Translations under genes and position numbers: made by a program
The notes under the pieces: model-generated
Seen by the model: only the letters and a program-made list of their open reading frames with translations
The model's database searches: none
What the model was told of the DNA's origin: nothing
In this document: in pieces, positions 16,105-25,630 of the stretch
Position numbering within the stretch: position 1 is the stretch's first letter
How the letters are laid out: each line of letters begins with the position of its first letter
NCBI GenBank assembly: GCA_019120315.1
Contig: DWVJ01000036.1
Span: 62,001 to 126,000, forward strand
Direction of reading: 5' to 3'
Length of the DNA: 64,000 nucleotides
DNA from: Candidatus Ruminococcus avistercoris
GTDB taxonomy: Bacteria > Bacillota > Clostridia > Lachnospirales > Lachnospiraceae

Positions 16105-18345
16105 ATGCAGGAGATAATTGGAAATATTACGCTGGATTACACGTATTATGCAGGGGAAGATCTGTACAGCGACGGGGCGGTGGAAGATCATCTGCTGAAA
16201 ATCGCCATGGACTGTAAGGAAAACCTTTACAATGATGTAATTGCCCGGGAAAAAAGCTGGCCGGTGCTGTACCACTTTTCCCATATCCGGCAGAACATTG
16301 CGCAGTGGCTTCCCATATCAAAGGCGGACCAGGTGCTGGAGATCGGTTCCGGATGCGGAGCGGTGACGGGAATCCTGGCGAAAAAAGCAGGCGTGGTCCG
16401 CTGCATTGAATTGTCCAAAAAGAGGAGTTATATCAACGCATACCGCAACAGGAAAGAAAATAATATCCGCATCGATGTGGGTAATTTCCAGGATATCGAA
16501 CAGAATCTGACGGAAAAATACGACTACATCACGCTGATCGGTGTTTTTGAATATTCAGAGGGGTATATCGGCGGGAAAGATCCCTATGTCAATATGCTGA
16601 AGAAAATTTCCACCCATCTGAAACCGGGCGGACGCATCGTCATTGCCATCGAGAACCGGCTGGGGCTGAAATACTGGGCAGGCTGCCGGGAGGATCACGT
16701 GGGAGAGTTTTTTGAAGGGCTGGAAGGATATTCCCACACCAGCGGAGTGAAGACCTTTTCCCGTGGAGAACTGGAGAAGGTGATCCGTGCTGCCGGTGAT
16801 TTCCAGATGGATTTTTATTATCCCTACCCGGATTATAAATTCCCCATGACCATTTATTCTGACCGGAGGCTGCCGGGAGTCGGGGAGTTGAACAGCAATA
16901 TGTGCAACTATGACCGGAATAGGCTGCAGGTGTTTGATGAGACGAAGGTGTACGATACGCTGGCCCAAAATCAGCTGTTTCCCCAGTTTTCCAATTCTTT
17001 CCTTGTGATCCTGACTGTGCCGGGAGAGAAGCAGGATACCGGGAAAACCATTTACACCAAATATTCCAATGAGCGTGCCATGCAGCTGGCCATCCGCACA
17101 GATATCGTGGAAAAGCCGGACGGACAGCGTTTTGTGCAAAAAAGCGCATGCCGGGAGGAAGGACGGGATCATATCCAGGCCATATCCCGGTGCGGCGGAC
17201 TGCTGGAGGAGCAGTATGCGGGGTCGGATATTCATATCAACCGCTGCAAGGTATCTGAAAACGGAGTGGAACTGGAATATCTGACAGGGATTACCCTGGA
17301 GGAGCAGATGGATGACCTTCTTCGGGAAAAACAGTATGATCAGGCCCGGGAATTGCTGCTTGATTATCTGGATACGGTGAAAGATACCGGAGATCAGACG
17401 GATTTTCATATGACGGAGGAATTCTGCAGAATCTTCGGAAGTCCCCGCCTTCCCAGAGGGCTGAAATCCCTGGCTGTGACGGACATTGACATGGTGCTGG
17501 CAAATGTGATCGTTGACAATGGATGGAATCTGATCGATTATGAATGGACCTTTGAATTTCCAATTCCTCTTTCCTTTGTGCTGTTTCGGATTATCCACTA
17601 CTATATGGAAACCGGCGAGATCCGAAGCTGTGTGAAGGAGTGGAACCTTTATGGGGAAATGGGCATCTCACAGGAGGAAGTGGAAGTTTATCAGCAGATG
17701 GAGAAGCATTTTCAGGAGTATATCCTGGGCAGCCATGTCCCCATGAGGGAAATGTACGGCAAGATCTCTCCCGGTGTTATGAATGTGTACCGCATGGCCA
17801 AAAAAGAGCAGGAGAATGCAGCGGCGGCGAGACTGCAGGTGTTTTACGCTCCGGAGGGAGAGTTTCGGGAGGAAGATTCCGTTTACTATCCCCTGGCGGA
17901 AGGGGAGATACGCATCAGCCTGTCTGTACCGGAGTGTATCGGCAGGATCCGGCTGGACCCCGGTTCCCGCGCCGGCGTGCTGACCATAAAGGAACTGAAA
18001 TTTAAACTGACGGGGGGCGGGGAAGAAAAGGTGCAGTTTGTCACCAACGGCTTTGTGATGGACAAAGACAGAGTCGTCTTTGACACGGAAGATCCCCAGA
18101 TCCTCATACTGGATATCCCCGAGGGTGCGGCTATACTGGAGGTGGATTTCAGGATGGACTGTGCCTCTCCCAAAATCGGCGCGTTTTTAAGAGAGCTGGA
18201 ACGTCTGCCGCGGCAGCAGGAGGAGGAACTGAATCGTCTGAGGGAACAGCTGGAACAGCGGGAGCGGCTCATCTGGGAAATGGAAAATACGAAGGTCTGG
18301 AAAACGTATCAGAAACTGAAAAAAATGACCGGAAAGGGCAGATAA
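16105..18345 (+). CDS. Methyltransferase / kinase-like / coiled-coil protein, candidate WbdD-like chain terminator
   Basis: A 746-residue multidomain protein. Residues about 55-270 are a class I SAM methyltransferase (VLEIGSGCG near 76-84, acidic EL and D residues after the next strands). Residues about 310-490 look like a small-molecule/protein-kinase fold: a Lys in FVQKSA near 345, a possible alpha-C Glu, the hinge ELEYLTGITLEEQM, a catalytic-loop match DIDMVLAN near 460 (D-x4-N with Asp in place of the usual upstream His) and a metal-site match LIDYEW near 477. A beta-rich region (about 570-690) and a C-terminal coiled coil (about 693-735) follow. WbdD of E. coli O9a has the order methyltransferase, kinase, coiled coil and caps chains for Wzt recognition. 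Adjacency to Wzm/Wzt supports the same role here; kinase activity is inferred. Confidence 0.75.
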   Translation: MQEIIGNITLDYTYYAGEDLYSDGAVEDHLLKIAMDCKENLYNDVIAREKSWPVLYHFSHIRQNIAQWLPISKADQVLEIGSGCGAVTGILAKKAGVVRCIELSKKRSYINAYRNRKENNIRIDVGNFQDIEQNLTEKYDYITLIGVFEYSEGYIGGKDPYVNMLKKISTHLKPGGRIVIAIENRLGLKYWAGCREDHVGEFFEGLEGYSHTSGVKTFSRGELEKVIRAAGDFQMDFYYPYPDYKFPMTIYSDRRLPGVGELNSNMCNYDRNRLQVFDETKVYDTLAQNQLFPQFSNSFLVILTVPGEKQDTGKTIYTKYSNERAMQLAIRTDIVEKPDGQRFVQKSACREEGRDHIQAISRCGGLLEEQYAGSDIHINRCKVSENGVELEYLTGITLEEQMDDLLREKQYDQARELLLDYLDTVKDTGDQTDFHMTEEFCRIFGSPRLPRGLKSLAVTDIDMVLANVIVDNGWNLIDYEWTFEFPIPLSFVLFRIIHYYMETGEIRSCVKEWNLYGEMGISQEEVEVYQQMEKHFQEYILGSHVPMREMYGKISPGVMNVYRMAKKEQENAAAARLQVFYAPEGEFREEDSVYYPLAEGEIRISLSVPECIGRIRLDPGSRAGVLTIKELKFKLTGGGEEKVQFVTNGFVMDKDRVVFDTEDPQILILDIPEGAAILEVDFRMDCASPKIGAFLRELERLPRQQEEELNRLREQLEQRERLIWEMENTKVWKTYQKLKKMTGKGR

Positions 18346-18348
18346 CCG

Positions 18349-20853
18349 ATGGGAAAAATACTCTGGAGCGTGGATTTTGAGGAGATCCACTGCGAAAACG
18401 GGATTCGATACGAAACCGGCGGATGGGCTGTGGGAGAAACGGGAAAGCCGGTGAGGCAAAAGCTTCTGGCTGACGGAAAAGAGATTCCCTTTCAGCAGAT
18501 ATGTGAGGAGCGGCCGGATGTACAGCAGGCTATCTCTGATGTAACTGGCCGTACGGATATCGGTTTCCGTATCTGTGTGGAAAATGCACCGGCGCTGTGG
18601 GAGACTTATCAGAAGATTACGCTCTGGCTGACGGACGGGCAGTCCCAGGAGAAGATCCTGGAGCGGGATACGAAAGATATCCGGGAATTATATTATGATA
18701 AGACCATCACCTGGAAAATCGATGTGGTGGAGCAGACGGAAGGGCTGATGACGATCCAGGGCTGGGTGATCGGCATGTTTCACGATGAAACCATTTCGGT
18801 GGAAGATGAAAATGGGAAGCAGATCCCCCATGAGATGATGCGGATGATCCGTACCGATGTGAACAAAGCCTACGCGGTGGGCAAGGAAGCGGAAAATGAT
18901 CAGTGCGGTTTTCAAATCCGTCTGCGCCGTAAGGAACTGCGATGCCGCCGGATTCATCTGAAGTTTTCCAACCGGCTGACCAGCAAGGAGTTCGTGCTGG
19001 ATCTGAAGAAGTTTGATTATGAACACTCCAAACGGGGCATTCTAAAAGAAGTGCTGGCCTGGAAAAACAGGAGAGAGAATCTGGCCTATATCCGGGAACA
19101 CGGGATGGGTGATTTCGTTCGTTATGTCAACCGTCAGCTGGAACCGGTTTATGGAGATTACAATAGCTGGATGAAGGAACACCGGACGCCAAAGCGTGAA
19201 CTGAGACGCCAAAGAGCGTACAGCTTTGCCTTTCGTCCGCTGATCAGTATCGTGATCCCGCTGTACAATACGCCCAGGGAATTCCTGAAGGTGATGCTGG
19301 ATTCTTTGTTGAATCAGACTTACGATAATTTTGAGATATGTTTGGCCGACGGGAGCACTTCCCAGGAGCCCGGCGAGTTTGTAAAAAAGCAGTATGGGAA
19401 GGAAAAAAGAATCCATTACCGGAAACTGAAAGAAAACAAAGGGATCTCCGGGAATACCAACGCCGCGTTATCCATGGCCAGGGGAGATTACATCATGCTG
19501 GCGGATCATGACGATATCGTAGCGCCGGATGCGCTCTATGAGATGGTCCGGCTGCTCAATGAGCAGCCGGATCTGGATATCGTATATACGGATGAGGATA
19601 AGGTCAGCATGGACGGCAGAAAGTTCTACGGACCGAATTTCAAATCAGACTTTAACATGGATCTGCTGCGCAGCGTCAATTATATCTGTCATATCTTTCT
19701 TGTAAAAAGTAAGATCGCAAAAAAAGCAGGAGGTTTTCGCAGTGAGTTTGACGGAGCGCAGGATTATGATTTTATCCTCCGCTGTGTGGAGCAGACCAGC
19801 CGGATCGGCCATGTCCCCAAAGCGCTGTATCACTGGAGGGCCCATCCGGATTCCACGGCGGGCAATCCCGCCAGCAAACAATATGCAGTGGATGCAGGAA
19901 GGAAAGCGCTAAAGGAGCATTACCGCAGACTGCATATCGATGCGGCGGTGGAAAGCACAGAGATTTTCGGCGTTTACCGTACCGTTTACCGGGTACAGGA
20001 TAAACCGCTGGTGTCGGTGATTATCCTCAATAAAGATCACCGGGAGGATCTGGAAAAATGTGTGACTTCCATCGTGGAAAAGACCACATATGATCATTAT
20101 GAGATTCTTATCATAGAGAATAATTCTAAGGAAGAGGAAACCTTTCAGTGTTATGAAGAACTGAAAAACCGTTACGATGCGGTGAGGGTGCTTACCTGGA
20201 CGGGAAGCTTCAACTATGCCGCCATCAACAATTACGGCGCGGAGTATGCCAGGGGAGAGTATCTGATTTTGCTGAATAATGACATCGAAGTCATTTCACC
20301 GGGCTGGATGGAGGAAATGCTGGGCTGCTGTCAGCGCAGTGATGTGGGTATTGTGGGCGCCAAGCTTTTTTATCCTGACGATACCATCCAGCATGCGGGA
20401 GTGGTGATCGGCATGGGGGGCATCGCCGGCCATATCCTGTGCAAAGCGGACGGCAAAGAATACGGATACAATGCCCGGCTGGTGACCATGCAGGATATCA
20501 GCGCAGTGACGGCTGCCTGCCTGATGATTTCCAGAAAAGACTATCAGGCTGTCGGCGGGTTTGACGAAAGGTACACGGTGGCTTTCAATGATATCGATCT
20601 TTGCCTGAAGGTGCGAAAGGCCGGCCTGCTGGTGGTATTTAACCCTTATGCGACGCTGTACCATTATGAATCGAAGTCCCGCGGTCTGGAGGATACGCCC
20701 CAGAAGCTGGAGCGGTTTCGAAAAGAAGTGGAATATTTCCAGAGCAAATGGGCGGATCTGCTCAAGAAGGGCGATCCCTATTACAATGTGAATCTGACCC
20801 TGACGGAAGGAGACTGCAGTCTTCGCAGAGCGACGGAGAAATTTGGAGGATAA
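18349..20853 (+). CDS. Giant double-GT2 glycosyltransferase with N-terminal beta-rich domains
   Basis: An 834-residue protein with two complete GT-A (GT2) catalytic domains. Domain one spans about residues 297-520: SIVIPLYNTP, ADGSTS, ADHDD (metal-binding) and a YTDEDK stretch. Domain two spans about 552-800: SVIILNKDH, IENNS, LLNNDIEV, and AAFNDID-like base region. The first 250 residues lack catalytic motifs and contain two related beta-strand repeats (DVVEQTEGLMTIQGWVIG and neighbours), perhaps for glycan binding. It probably adds two successive sugars, such as rhamnose, to the growing polymer. Paralogues follow at 20858 and 30826. It is 3 bp after the methyltransferase/kinase-like gene. 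Confidence 0.88.
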   Translation: MGKILWSVDFEEIHCENGIRYETGGWAVGETGKPVRQKLLADGKEIPFQQICEERPDVQQAISDVTGRTDIGFRICVENAPALWETYQKITLWLTDGQSQEKILERDTKDIRELYYDKTITWKIDVVEQTEGLMTIQGWVIGMFHDETISVEDENGKQIPHEMMRMIRTDVNKAYAVGKEAENDQCGFQIRLRRKELRCRRIHLKFSNRLTSKEFVLDLKKFDYEHSKRGILKEVLAWKNRRENLAYIREHGMGDFVRYVNRQLEPVYGDYNSWMKEHRTPKRELRRQRAYSFAFRPLISIVIPLYNTPREFLKVMLDSLLNQTYDNFEICLADGSTSQEPGEFVKKQYGKEKRIHYRKLKENKGISGNTNAALSMARGDYIMLADHDDIVAPDALYEMVRLLNEQPDLDIVYTDEDKVSMDGRKFYGPNFKSDFNMDLLRSVNYICHIFLVKSKIAKKAGGFRSEFDGAQDYDFILRCVEQTSRIGHVPKALYHWRAHPDSTAGNPASKQYAVDAGRKALKEHYRRLHIDAAVESTEIFGVYRTVYRVQDKPLVSVIILNKDHREDLEKCVTSIVEKTTYDHYEILIIENNSKEEETFQCYEELKNRYDAVRVLTWTGSFNYAAINNYGAEYARGEYLILLNNDIEVISPGWMEEMLGCCQRSDVGIVGAKLFYPDDTIQHAGVVIGMGGIAGHILCKADGKEYGYNARLVTMQDISAVTAACLMISRKDYQAVGGFDERYTVAFNDIDLCLKVRKAGLLVVFNPYATLYHYESKSRGLEDTPQKLERFRKEVEYFQSKWADLLKKGDPYYNVNLTLTEGDCSLRRATEKFGG

Positions 20854-20857
20854 ACAG

Positions 20858-23302
20858 GTGCAAAGAGAATTATTTGAAGTGAAAAGAGAACGGTTCCACC
20901 TGCTGGATCCGGATATCTACATTCTGCAGGGCAGCTGGCCCAAAGACTATGAGCCGGACGTCTGGCTGGACAATGAGCCGGTGGTGGAAGTGACGCTGGA
21001 GGACTGGGAAAATACCAGCGCTCTGGAGCGGTTTACGGATCTGGATATGATGCGGGGGAAAAAGGTGACGATGTCCTTGCGTCTGCCTCCTTTGAAAAAC
21101 AGAAAAAAGCTGAAAATATTCGCCGTAAACGGCGATGAAAGGATTCTCTGGTTTTCTATTTCGGCAGCCGATCTGCAAAAGCGGCAGGGAAAACCTTTTT
21201 ACTATATCGAGGAAGAAAAAGCCAGTCCTTCTTCCCAGACGCTGAAGGTAAGGGGCTGGGTCGCCTGGAAAGAACCGGCGGTCATACGGGTCTATGACGA
21301 AAACGGGAAAAGAATTCCCTGTGAGATTCAAAGAAATAACCGGGTGGATGTGGCGGAGATGTTCCGGGAAACACAGATCGATCCCAAATGCGGATTTTAT
21401 CTGGAACTGTCCGATGTGAAGACGAAGGTGGTCTATCTGGTATTTCGCGCCACCGATACCAAGGCGGTTTATCCCGTCAATATGCAGCGCAGCATGATCC
21501 TGGCCCGCAAGGCGGGCAGGCTGCTGAAAAAGGGCAGGAGGTATATGGCTTCCCACGGCGTAAAGGCGCTGGTGGTGAAGACGGCCGGGAAGATCGCCGG
21601 GCTTCGAAAAGCTCCGGTTTCCTATGATAAGTGGCTGCCCAAACACCTTCCCACGGCAGCGCAGCTGGCGCGCCAGCGGGAGATGGAATTTGCGGTACAT
21701 CCAAAGATCAGTATCGTGGTGCCGCTGTACCGTACGCCAAAGCCCTATCTGGCACAGCTGATCCAGTCGGTGAAAGATCAGACCTATACCAACTGGGAGC
21801 TCTGCCTTTCCGACGGCAGCGGCGGGGATTCTCCTTTGAAGGAGACACTGCAGCGGTACCAGAAGGAGGATGAACGTATCCGCGTGGTATTTCACCAGGA
21901 GAGTTTGAAAATTGCGGAGAATACCAATGCGGCCATAGAGGCGGCCACGGGAGAGTGGATCGCTTTTGCCGACCATGACGATGTGCTGACGCCGGACGCG
22001 CTGTTTTGCTGTGTAAAGGAACTGAATGAACAGCCGCAGACGGAGATCATCTATTCTGACGAAGATAAAATGTCCATGGACGGAAATAAGTTCTTTCAGC
22101 CCCATTTTAAGCCGGATTACAATCCGGATCTTCTGTGCACGGTGAATTACATCTGTCATCTGCTGGTGGTGAAACGGTCTGTCATCGAAAGGGCAGGCAT
22201 GATGCGGCCGGAGTACGACGGGGCTCAGGACTATGATTTTATTTTCCGCTGTGTGGAAACCAGTCAGAATATCCGCCATATTCCGCGGATCCTTTATCAT
22301 TGGAGGAGCCATGAGTCCTCCACTTCGGAGAATCCGGAGAGCAAGCTGTACGCCTTCGATGCGGGGGCGCGGGCTGTGCAGGCTCATTATGACCGGCTGG
22401 GGATCCGGGCGGAAGTGACCAAGGGGGAATATCTGGGGCTTTACCGGACCCGGTTTATCCGGGATTACGATCCCCTGATCTCCATTATCATTCCCAATAA
22501 GGATCATACCGACGATCTGAACCGGTGTATCCGTTCCATTGAAGAGAAGTCCACCTACCGGAATTACGAATATATTATCGTGGAGAACAACAGCACAGAG
22601 GAAAAGACCTTCGCCTATTACAAGGAACTGGAATTGAGCAATCCGAAAGTCCGGGTGGTGTACTGGGACGGAATCTTTAATTATTCCGCCATCAATAATT
22701 TCGGCGCCACATACGCCAAAGGGGAATACTTCCTTTTGCTGAACAACGATACGGAGATTATCAATGATGACTGTCTGGAACAGCTGCTGGGATACTGTAT
22801 GCGGGATGATGTGGGCGCGGTGGGCGCCCGTCTGTATTACGAGGACGACACTATCCAGCATGCGGGGGTGGTGATCGGTTTCGGCGGAATCGCCGGACAC
22901 TGTTTTGTGATGCAGCCAAGGGGTTATACGGGGTATTGCCACCGGATTATCTGCGCCCAGGACTACAGCGCGGTGACGGCCGCCTGTATGATGGTAAAGC
23001 GCAGCGTTTTTGAGGAAGTGGGCGGATTGTCCGAAGAACTGCAGGTGGCTTTTAACGACATTGATTTCTGTATGAAGATCCGTCAGACAGGAAAACTGAT
23101 CGTGTACAATCCCTACGCGGAACTGTATCACTACGAATCGAAATCCAGAGGTCTGGAGGATACGCCGGAGAAGGTGGCCCGGTTTAACCGGGAAATCGCC
23201 ATATTTGAGAAAAAGTGGCCGGATATTTTCCGGACGGGGGATCCTTATTACAATCCTAATCTGACGCTGGACAGTCAGGATTTTTCACTTAAGAGACTTT
23301 GA
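20858..23302 (+). CDS. Giant double-GT2 glycosyltransferase (paralogue)
   Basis: An 814-residue paralogue of the preceding gene, with the same plan: a non-catalytic N-terminal region of about 280 residues containing a SQTLKVRGWVAWKEPA repeat-like strand, then two GT2 domains. Domain one (about 283-510) has SIVVPLYRTP, SDGSGG, ADHDD and YSDEDK; domain two (about 537-790) has SIIIPNKDH, VENNS, LLNNDTEI and VAFNDIDF. The start at GTG 20858 is preferred: GGAGGA at 20845-20850 overlaps the end of the previous gene and is spaced 7 nt, whereas TTG at 20843 would lack a site. Each of the three paralogues likely recognises a different acceptor. Confidence 0.87.
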   Translation: MQRELFEVKRERFHLLDPDIYILQGSWPKDYEPDVWLDNEPVVEVTLEDWENTSALERFTDLDMMRGKKVTMSLRLPPLKNRKKLKIFAVNGDERILWFSISAADLQKRQGKPFYYIEEEKASPSSQTLKVRGWVAWKEPAVIRVYDENGKRIPCEIQRNNRVDVAEMFRETQIDPKCGFYLELSDVKTKVVYLVFRATDTKAVYPVNMQRSMILARKAGRLLKKGRRYMASHGVKALVVKTAGKIAGLRKAPVSYDKWLPKHLPTAAQLARQREMEFAVHPKISIVVPLYRTPKPYLAQLIQSVKDQTYTNWELCLSDGSGGDSPLKETLQRYQKEDERIRVVFHQESLKIAENTNAAIEAATGEWIAFADHDDVLTPDALFCCVKELNEQPQTEIIYSDEDKMSMDGNKFFQPHFKPDYNPDLLCTVNYICHLLVVKRSVIERAGMMRPEYDGAQDYDFIFRCVETSQNIRHIPRILYHWRSHESSTSENPESKLYAFDAGARAVQAHYDRLGIRAEVTKGEYLGLYRTRFIRDYDPLISIIIPNKDHTDDLNRCIRSIEEKSTYRNYEYIIVENNSTEEKTFAYYKELELSNPKVRVVYWDGIFNYSAINNFGATYAKGEYFLLLNNDTEIINDDCLEQLLGYCMRDDVGAVGARLYYEDDTIQHAGVVIGFGGIAGHCFVMQPRGYTGYCHRIICAQDYSAVTAACMMVKRSVFEEVGGLSEELQVAFNDIDFCMKIRQTGKLIVYNPYAELYHYESKSRGLEDTPEKVARFNREIAIFEKKWPDIFRTGDPYYNPNLTLDSQDFSLKRL

Positions 23303-23319
23303 GTAGGAGGGAAAGAAAG

Positions 23320-24183
23320 ATGCGGGTACTGGTAACAGGAGTAAAAGGCCAGCTGGGCCATGATGTGATGAATGAACTGGCGCTGCGCGGTTACGAAGGC
23401 GTGGGTGTCGATGTGGAGGAAATGGACATTACGGATGAAGAAGCAGTCGATCGTGTGATCCGTCAGTCCAAAGTGGATCAGGTGGTGCACTGTGCGGCCT
23501 GGACGGCCGTGGATGCGGCGGAGGATCAGGAAGAACTGTGCCGGAAAGTCAACGCGCTGGGTACGGAACATATCGCCAGAGTCTGCCGGGAACTGGAGCT
23601 GCCCATGATTTATCTCAGTACGGATTATGTGTTTGACGGCCAGGGGGAAAGGCCCTGGGAACCGGATGATCCTGTGGTGAAGCCGCTGAACGTATACGGA
23701 CAGACCAAGTATGAAGGAGAACAGGCGGTGCAAAAGTATCTGGACAAGTACTATATTGTCCGCATTGCCTGGGTCTTTGGACTGAACGGCAAGAATTTTA
23801 TCAAGACCATGCTGAATCTGGGAAAGACCCACGATACCCTGACGGTGGTTGACGATCAGATCGGAACGCCCACCTATACGTATGATCTGGCCAGACTGCT
23901 GGTGGATATGCTGGAAAAACAGGAATACGGTATCTATCACGCCACCAACGAGGGCGGCTATATCTCCTGGTACGACTTCGCAAAGGAAATTTTCCGTCAG
24001 GCAGGCATGGATGTGACGGTAAAACCGGTGACCAGCGCAGAATATCCGGCGAAAGCAAAAAGGCCCTTTAACAGCCGTCTGGAGAAGAAAAAATTGACAG
24101 AGCATGGATTTAAAAGGCTGCCGGACTGGCAGGATGCGCTGTCCCATTATCTGAAAGAATTGGAAAAGAAGAATGAAAAGTAA
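23320..24183 (+). CDS. rfbD: dTDP-4-dehydrorhamnose reductase
   Basis: The last enzyme of dTDP-L-rhamnose synthesis; it reduces dTDP-4-keto-L-rhamnose with NAD(P)H. The start at ATG 23320 (TAGGAGGGAAAG upstream) gives MRVLVTGVKGQLGHDV, with the dinucleotide loop near residues 7-13. CAAWTAVDAAE near 63-73, YLSTDYVFDG near 102-111 and YGQTKYEGE near 126-134 (catalytic Tyr-x3-Lys) are diagnostic. 287 residues is normal. It is separated from rfbABC by the exporter and glycosyltransferase genes, but stays on the same strand and in the same apparent operon. It overlaps the next gene by 11 bp. Confidence 0.96.
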   Translation: MRVLVTGVKGQLGHDVMNELALRGYEGVGVDVEEMDITDEEAVDRVIRQSKVDQVVHCAAWTAVDAAEDQEELCRKVNALGTEHIARVCRELELPMIYLSTDYVFDGQGERPWEPDDPVVKPLNVYGQTKYEGEQAVQKYLDKYYIVRIAWVFGLNGKNFIKTMLNLGKTHDTLTVVDDQIGTPTYTYDLARLLVDMLEKQEYGIYHATNEGGYISWYDFAKEIFRQAGMDVTVKPVTSAEYPAKAKRPFNSRLEKKKLTEHGFKRLPDWQDALSHYLKELEKKNEK

Positions 24184-25630
24184 GATGAAACCGATGCTGC
24201 CGGAACTTCTGTTTCTGGCAGCGATCTTTGTTTTTCTCTTTCTGTGGGCTGCGGTACAGCCCTTTGATACGTCCCCCGATGAACGGATGCGTTATGATAT
24301 CGTAAAGTATCTTGTGGAGTATGGGAAACTCCCCCATGGCGGTGATCCGGCCATACGGGATGCCAACTGGGGAATTTCCTATGCATTTAACCCCATTTTG
24401 GCTTATATGATCATGGCGGTATTTGTGAAAGCAGCCGGCTTTTTCACTGACCAGCTGCAGACGCTGGTGATGGCTGCCCGCCTGGTGAATATTCTTCTGG
24501 GCTGCGCAACGGCCTTTTTGCTGCTTCGTATGGGCGGCTATCTTTTCCGAAGGAGGGGGCAGCGGTGGCTGTTTGCGGCGCTGTCCATGCTATTGCCGGT
24601 AACGCTGTTTATATTTTCTTATGTGAACAGCGACGGGCTGGCTCTTTTTTCTACGGTTCTGATCTTGTTGTTCTGGGTAAGGGCTATGAAAGGAAGCTGG
24701 ACCTGGAAGAATTGTGCCGGGCTGGCGGTCGGGATTTCCATCTGCGCCCTTTCTTATTACAATGCCTACGGCGTAATCCTGGCCAGCGTTTTTTTCTTTG
24801 GACTGGACATTCTGGTTTTTCGCGGAAGACAGTATCAGAAGGGAGAAAAAAAATCTTCCCGGGCAGTCTTTCTTTTCCAGAGAGGGCTGGTGATCGCAGC
24901 CATTGCGGCGGCGCTGGCCGGATGGTGGTTCCTGCGCAGCTATGTGATCTATGACGGCGATATCCTTGGTATGAAAACTTCCGCCATGTATTCGCAGATG
25001 TATGCTGTGGAGGAATTAAAGCCTTCCAACCGGTATATTATCGCCGACACAGGGATGACCGTTCGCGATATGCTTTTCTTCGTGCCCGGGAACTGGGAGC
25101 ATAACTGGCTGCTGACGGTGGCGGTCAGCTTTGTGGGAACCTTCGGATACATGGATGTGTTTATGCCTTACTGGCTCAGCAAATGCTATTTTCTGGTGTT
25201 CGGCCTGGGTCTGGCGGGAGTTTTGTTCACATTTAGACGGACTTTCTTTCCATACATCCGGACATCCTGGACCATGAAAAAGCAGATAGGAGACCAGACG
25301 CTGAAAATCCGCTGTACACAGAGTCAAAAGGAGTTCCGGGTGAAAAGCCTTTTTCACATCTGTCTGGCGCTTACGGCAGTCATCCCCATGGGGCTGTTGA
25401 TTTACTATGCGTATTACAGTGATTTCCAGGCACAGGGACGCTATCTGCTGCCGGGGCTGCCGGCGCTGATGTATTTTGTGACGTTGGGACTGGGAAATCT
25501 TCTGGAAAAAATCGTGAAAAAAGAAAGAACCAGACAGTGGGTCTGTCTGGCTCTGTGCGTGCTGCTTGCCGGAGCGGCTGTGTTCACCTATGGGACCGTC
25601 GTCTGGCCCCACTATGCTCCGCTTTTATAA
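24173..25630 (+). CDS. GT-C-type polytopic membrane glycosyltransferase (DUF2142/ArnT-like)
   Basis: A 485-residue membrane protein with about ten hydrophobic segments. The first outside loop carries an acidic FDTSPDERMRYD stretch (near residues 29-40), and a later segment reads AQGRYLLPGLPALMYF (near 420-435); both are features of GT-C/DUF2142-like enzymes that use polyprenyl-phosphate sugars. A large cytoplasmic or external loop is present near 355-395. It is the last gene of the first rightward operon, overlapping rfbD by 11 bp. Its stop codon overlaps the stop of the convergent gene by 6 bp, and its 3' end contains the terminator used by the opposite operon. Confidence 0.78.
   Translation: MKSKMKPMLPELLFLAAIFVFLFLWAAVQPFDTSPDERMRYDIVKYLVEYGKLPHGGDPAIRDANWGISYAFNPILAYMIMAVFVKAAGFFTDQLQTLVMAARLVNILLGCATAFLLLRMGGYLFRRRGQRWLFAALSMLLPVTLFIFSYVNSDGLALFSTVLILLFWVRAMKGSWTWKNCAGLAVGISICALSYYNAYGVILASVFFFGLDILVFRGRQYQKGEKKSSRAVFLFQRGLVIAAIAAALAGWWFLRSYVIYDGDILGMKTSAMYSQMYAVEELKPSNRYIIADTGMTVRDMLFFVPGNWEHNWLLTVAVSFVGTFGYMDVFMPYWLSKCYFLVFGLGLAGVLFTFRRTFFPYIRTSWTMKKQIGDQTLKIRCTQSQKEFRVKSLFHICLALTAVIPMGLLIYYAYYSDFQAQGRYLLPGLPALMYFVTLGLGNLLEKIVKKERTRQWVCLALCVLLAGAAVFTYGTVVWPHYAPLL
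25515..25553 (-). terminator. Intrinsic terminator of the leftward operon, inside the opposing gene
   Basis: On the minus strand an 11-bp stem (25543-25553 with 25527-25537, one G-T pair, core CCAGACAG/CTGTCTGG) with a 5-nt loop is followed by TTTCTTTTTT (25526-25517). It lies about 70-110 nt beyond the ATP-grasp stop codon and within the 3' coding end of the opposing GT-C gene. Confidence 0.75.

Noticed and set aside
20870-23131. 753-residue minus-strand frame within the second giant GT2 gene
   Set aside because: It is a shadow of the paralogue at 20858; the plus strand shows the full GT2 motifs.
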